The notes below the pieces were generated by a model. It made no database searches. It was not told the DNA's origin and saw only the letters and a program-made list of their open reading frames with translations. The translations under genes were made by a program, and so were the position numbers. Below, piece by piece: positions 62,401 through 64,000 of a stretch of 64,000 nt of DNA. Source of the DNA: Thuidium tamariscinum (lineage: Eukaryota > Streptophyta > Bryopsida > Hypnales > Thuidiaceae); the NCBI GenBank assembly GCA_947034885.2, contig OX344751.2:12524001-12588000 (forward strand), given 5' to 3'. Numbering within the stretch: the stretch's first letter is position 1; every line of letters begins with the position of its first letter.

Positions 62401-64000
62401 ATGTTGGCAGTGTTGCAAAGGCAGCAGGAGCGGCAGTTATTTGGAGGGGAGTCGTTGTTTATGAGTGGGGGAGGAGCAGGATTGTCGTCCTCATTTGAAG
62501 GTGGTGGGTCGTCGTTGTATGAGTCGATGGTAGACTACGTGCCGACTTCGCAGCAGCACATGCAACAGTCAGCACCGCAGCATGCAATGCGGCGACTGAA
62601 CTCGTTCTCGCCCGCGGTGATGAAGGACGCCGAGGCTGCTCTCAATGGCGCCTCGCCTCAGGTGTACCAGCGGAGCCAGAGCTTTGGCAGCAGCAGCGGG
62701 AGCGCAAGCTTGCATGCCTACGGCAACTTCTTCGGCAGCCCTCCGAGCTCGCCCGTATCGAAGTCGGACTTATCGGGATTGTCGATGCTCGACGACGACT
62801 GCCTAATTGAGGCGGCCGCAGGGAAGGGGGGGTTCTTCGACGAGGCGGGGAAGGGAGCCGGTAGACCAGATCTGCGGGGGCTCACCTTGCCTCCCGGGTC
62901 GCCACTGGGAGGCGCTGGATCGTCCATCGGGTCACCGACATTTTCCGATGCGCTCTTCAACAAGTACCTTCCTTCGAACAATGAAGACGAAGAGGCTTGG
63001 CCTGCCGTGGACATGTACGGGTGCGATCAGTTCCGGATGTTCGAATTCAAGGTGCGACGTTGCATGAGAGGACGGAGCCACGATTGGACGGAGTGCCCAT
63101 TTGCACATCCAGGTGAGAAAGCCCGTCGTCGTGACCCTCGTCGGTTCCACTACTCGGGAACTGCCTGTCCCGACTTCCGCAAAGGCAGCTGTCGGAGAGG
63201 CGATGCTTGTGAGTTCGCTCACGGCGTTTTCGAGTGTTGGCTGCACCCTGCGCGGTACCGCACACAGCCGTGCAAAGATGGTCGGAACTGCCGGCGTCGC
63301 GTGTGCTTCTTTGCTCACACGCCCGAGCAATTACGGTTGCTCCCGAATGCGGCCAACGCGGCGACCACGGCCGCTCGTAACGGGGGTTCCTACGATGGCT
63401 CGCCTCGAGCAGCTGCAGCAGCTAGCTACGACGGAGCTTTTGCCTATGAAGCTCTATCGTCTTACGACGGGTCGTCGATGGGTAACGTGGGCTCCCCTTT
63501 AAGTCACTTCTCTGGTTACTCAAGTGCGTCGCACTCGGGCCCGGGATGCGTCCCATCGCAAACTTCGTCGCCCAGGTCGACTCTTGTTGGGCATGCCCAC
63601 TACGCACCGCCCATCTCTCCGCCCCTTTCTCCCACGGGGTCTCCCCCACTGTCTCCGTCTTCACCCGAAGACTGGACAAGTGCCGGAACGTTTGCCAGCC
63701 TTTCCGGCATGTCTGGAGGGCAAGCTGCTGTGTCTCAGTCGATTTCACTGCAGGCCACTCTCCAGCAAGCCGCTCAAGCCCGGTCGCTCAACGCGCATGC
63801 CCAGACGTCGCCAGTGCCTGCGCATCGTCGGCATTTGGACCGGCTGAACTCCATGCCCACTTTGTCGATTCCGAGTTCCAGTGAGCATCGCAGCATGCAC
63901 AGTGGAGGACACTCGGGCATGCATCCAGGCTCGGCGCCGTCGTCGCCATCTGGAGTCCCTCAGAAGTCGATGATGGAGCTGATCGCCACTCTCCAGCAGT
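62401..64000 (+). CDS. Arginine-rich tandem CCCH zinc-finger protein (RR-TZF), 3' partial
   Basis: This frame is open for 533 codons from ATG 62401 to the window edge. After a serine-, glutamine- and glycine-rich leader comes the plant-specific RR region: [13 protein letters not shown] (about 209-221), [20 protein letters not shown]. Two CCCH fingers follow: C256-x7-C264-x5-C270-x3-H274, a 16-residue linker, then C291-x5-C297-x4-C302-x3-H306. This is exactly the plant TZF spacing. The C-terminal half is serine/proline-rich ([19 protein letters not shown]). Proteins of this family bind AU-rich RNA, locate to processing bodies and stress granules, and regulate hormone and stress responses. The gene is intronless over the visible part, as is usual for the family. 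The start is the first ATG of the open frame, 205 codons before the RR motif. No ankyrin repeats were recognised before the RR region. Confidence 0.93.
   Translation, partial: MLAVLQRQQERQLFGGESLFMSGGGAGLSSSFEGGGSSLYESMVDYVPTSQQHMQQSAPQHAMRRLNSFSPAVMKDAEAALNGASPQVYQRSQSFGSSSGSASLHAYGNFFGSPPSSPVSKSDLSGLSMLDDDCLIEAAAGKGGFFDEAGKGAGRPDLRGLTLPPGSPLGGAGSSIGSPTFSDALFNKYLPSNNEDEEAWPAVDMYGCDQFRMFEFKVRRCMRGRSHDWTECPFAHPGEKARRRDPRRFHYSGTACPDFRKGSCRRGDACEFAHGVFECWLHPARYRTQPCKDGRNCRRRVCFFAHTPEQLRLLPNAANAATTAARNGGSYDGSPRAAAAASYDGAFAYEALSSYDGSSMGNVGSPLSHFSGYSSASHSGPGCVPSQTSSPRSTLVGHAHYAPPISPPLSPTGSPPLSPSSPEDWTSAGTFASLSGMSGGQAAVSQSISLQATLQQAAQARSLNAHAQTSPVPAHRRHLDRLNSMPTLSIPSSSEHRSMHSGGHSGMHPGSAPSSPSGVPQKSMMELIATLQQ

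Noticed and set aside
62718..63884. Several 100-130 codon frames overlapping the zinc-finger gene
   Set aside because: Other-frame and antisense shadows; only the frame from 62401 encodes the CCCH fingers.
1..64000. tRNA genes, rRNA genes, CRISPR arrays, intact retrotransposons
   Set aside because: I looked for tRNA TPsiC-type words, long terminal repeats and reverse transcriptase motifs and saw none. CRISPR is not expected in plant nuclear DNA; the tandem array at 58780 lacks conserved repeats with unique spacers.

Overview
The window is nuclear DNA of a land plant, most likely a seed-free plant such as a moss. Evidence: GT-AG introns, a plant-type U2 snRNA gene with an upstream sequence element (USE) and TATA box, a plant arginine-rich tandem CCCH zinc-finger gene, and a fused sterol dehydrogenase/reticulon gene. 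The sequence is strongly AT-rich except in short GC-richer islands that hold the genes. The species assignment is inference.

Confident genes, left to right: (1) a five-exon minus-strand gene (8191 to 4507) that I assembled by hand. Its first four exons encode an N-degron-type UBR box and its last exon a TKL-like protein kinase. All splice phases agree, but an in-frame TGA interrupts the kinase domain. (2) A U2 snRNA gene (12348 to 12157, minus). (3) An intronless minus-strand gene (15303 to 13588) for a 3beta-hydroxysteroid dehydrogenase/decarboxylase with a C-terminal reticulon domain. (4) A plus-strand RR-TZF CCCH zinc-finger gene that starts at 62401 and runs off the right edge. Weaker candidates are a cysteine-rich exon set near 10.6-11.3 kb, an exon near 29.3-29.6 kb and two GC-rich exons near 51.8-52.5 kb. 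A broken CACTA-type transposase remnant lies at 26.6-27.2 kb.

Between 15.6 and 61.7 kb almost everything recognisable is a short non-autonomous inverted-repeat element. There are at least five groups. One has ends CATTAG...CTAATG and about 275 bp (seven copies). One has ends reading GCTAGT..., about 227 bp. One group is bounded by TA and begins AGGTAG/AGGTAA. One group is bounded by TTAA and begins CCC(C)TTAA or CCCCTAAA, resembling piggyBac-type ends. One has ends GAAACACCC. Several are nested or lie directly end to end. There are also a degenerate tandem array of about 85 bp units, a perfect 59 bp duplication and a few microsatellites.

The genes do not form an obvious pathway. The most unusual item is the UBR-box/kinase architecture.
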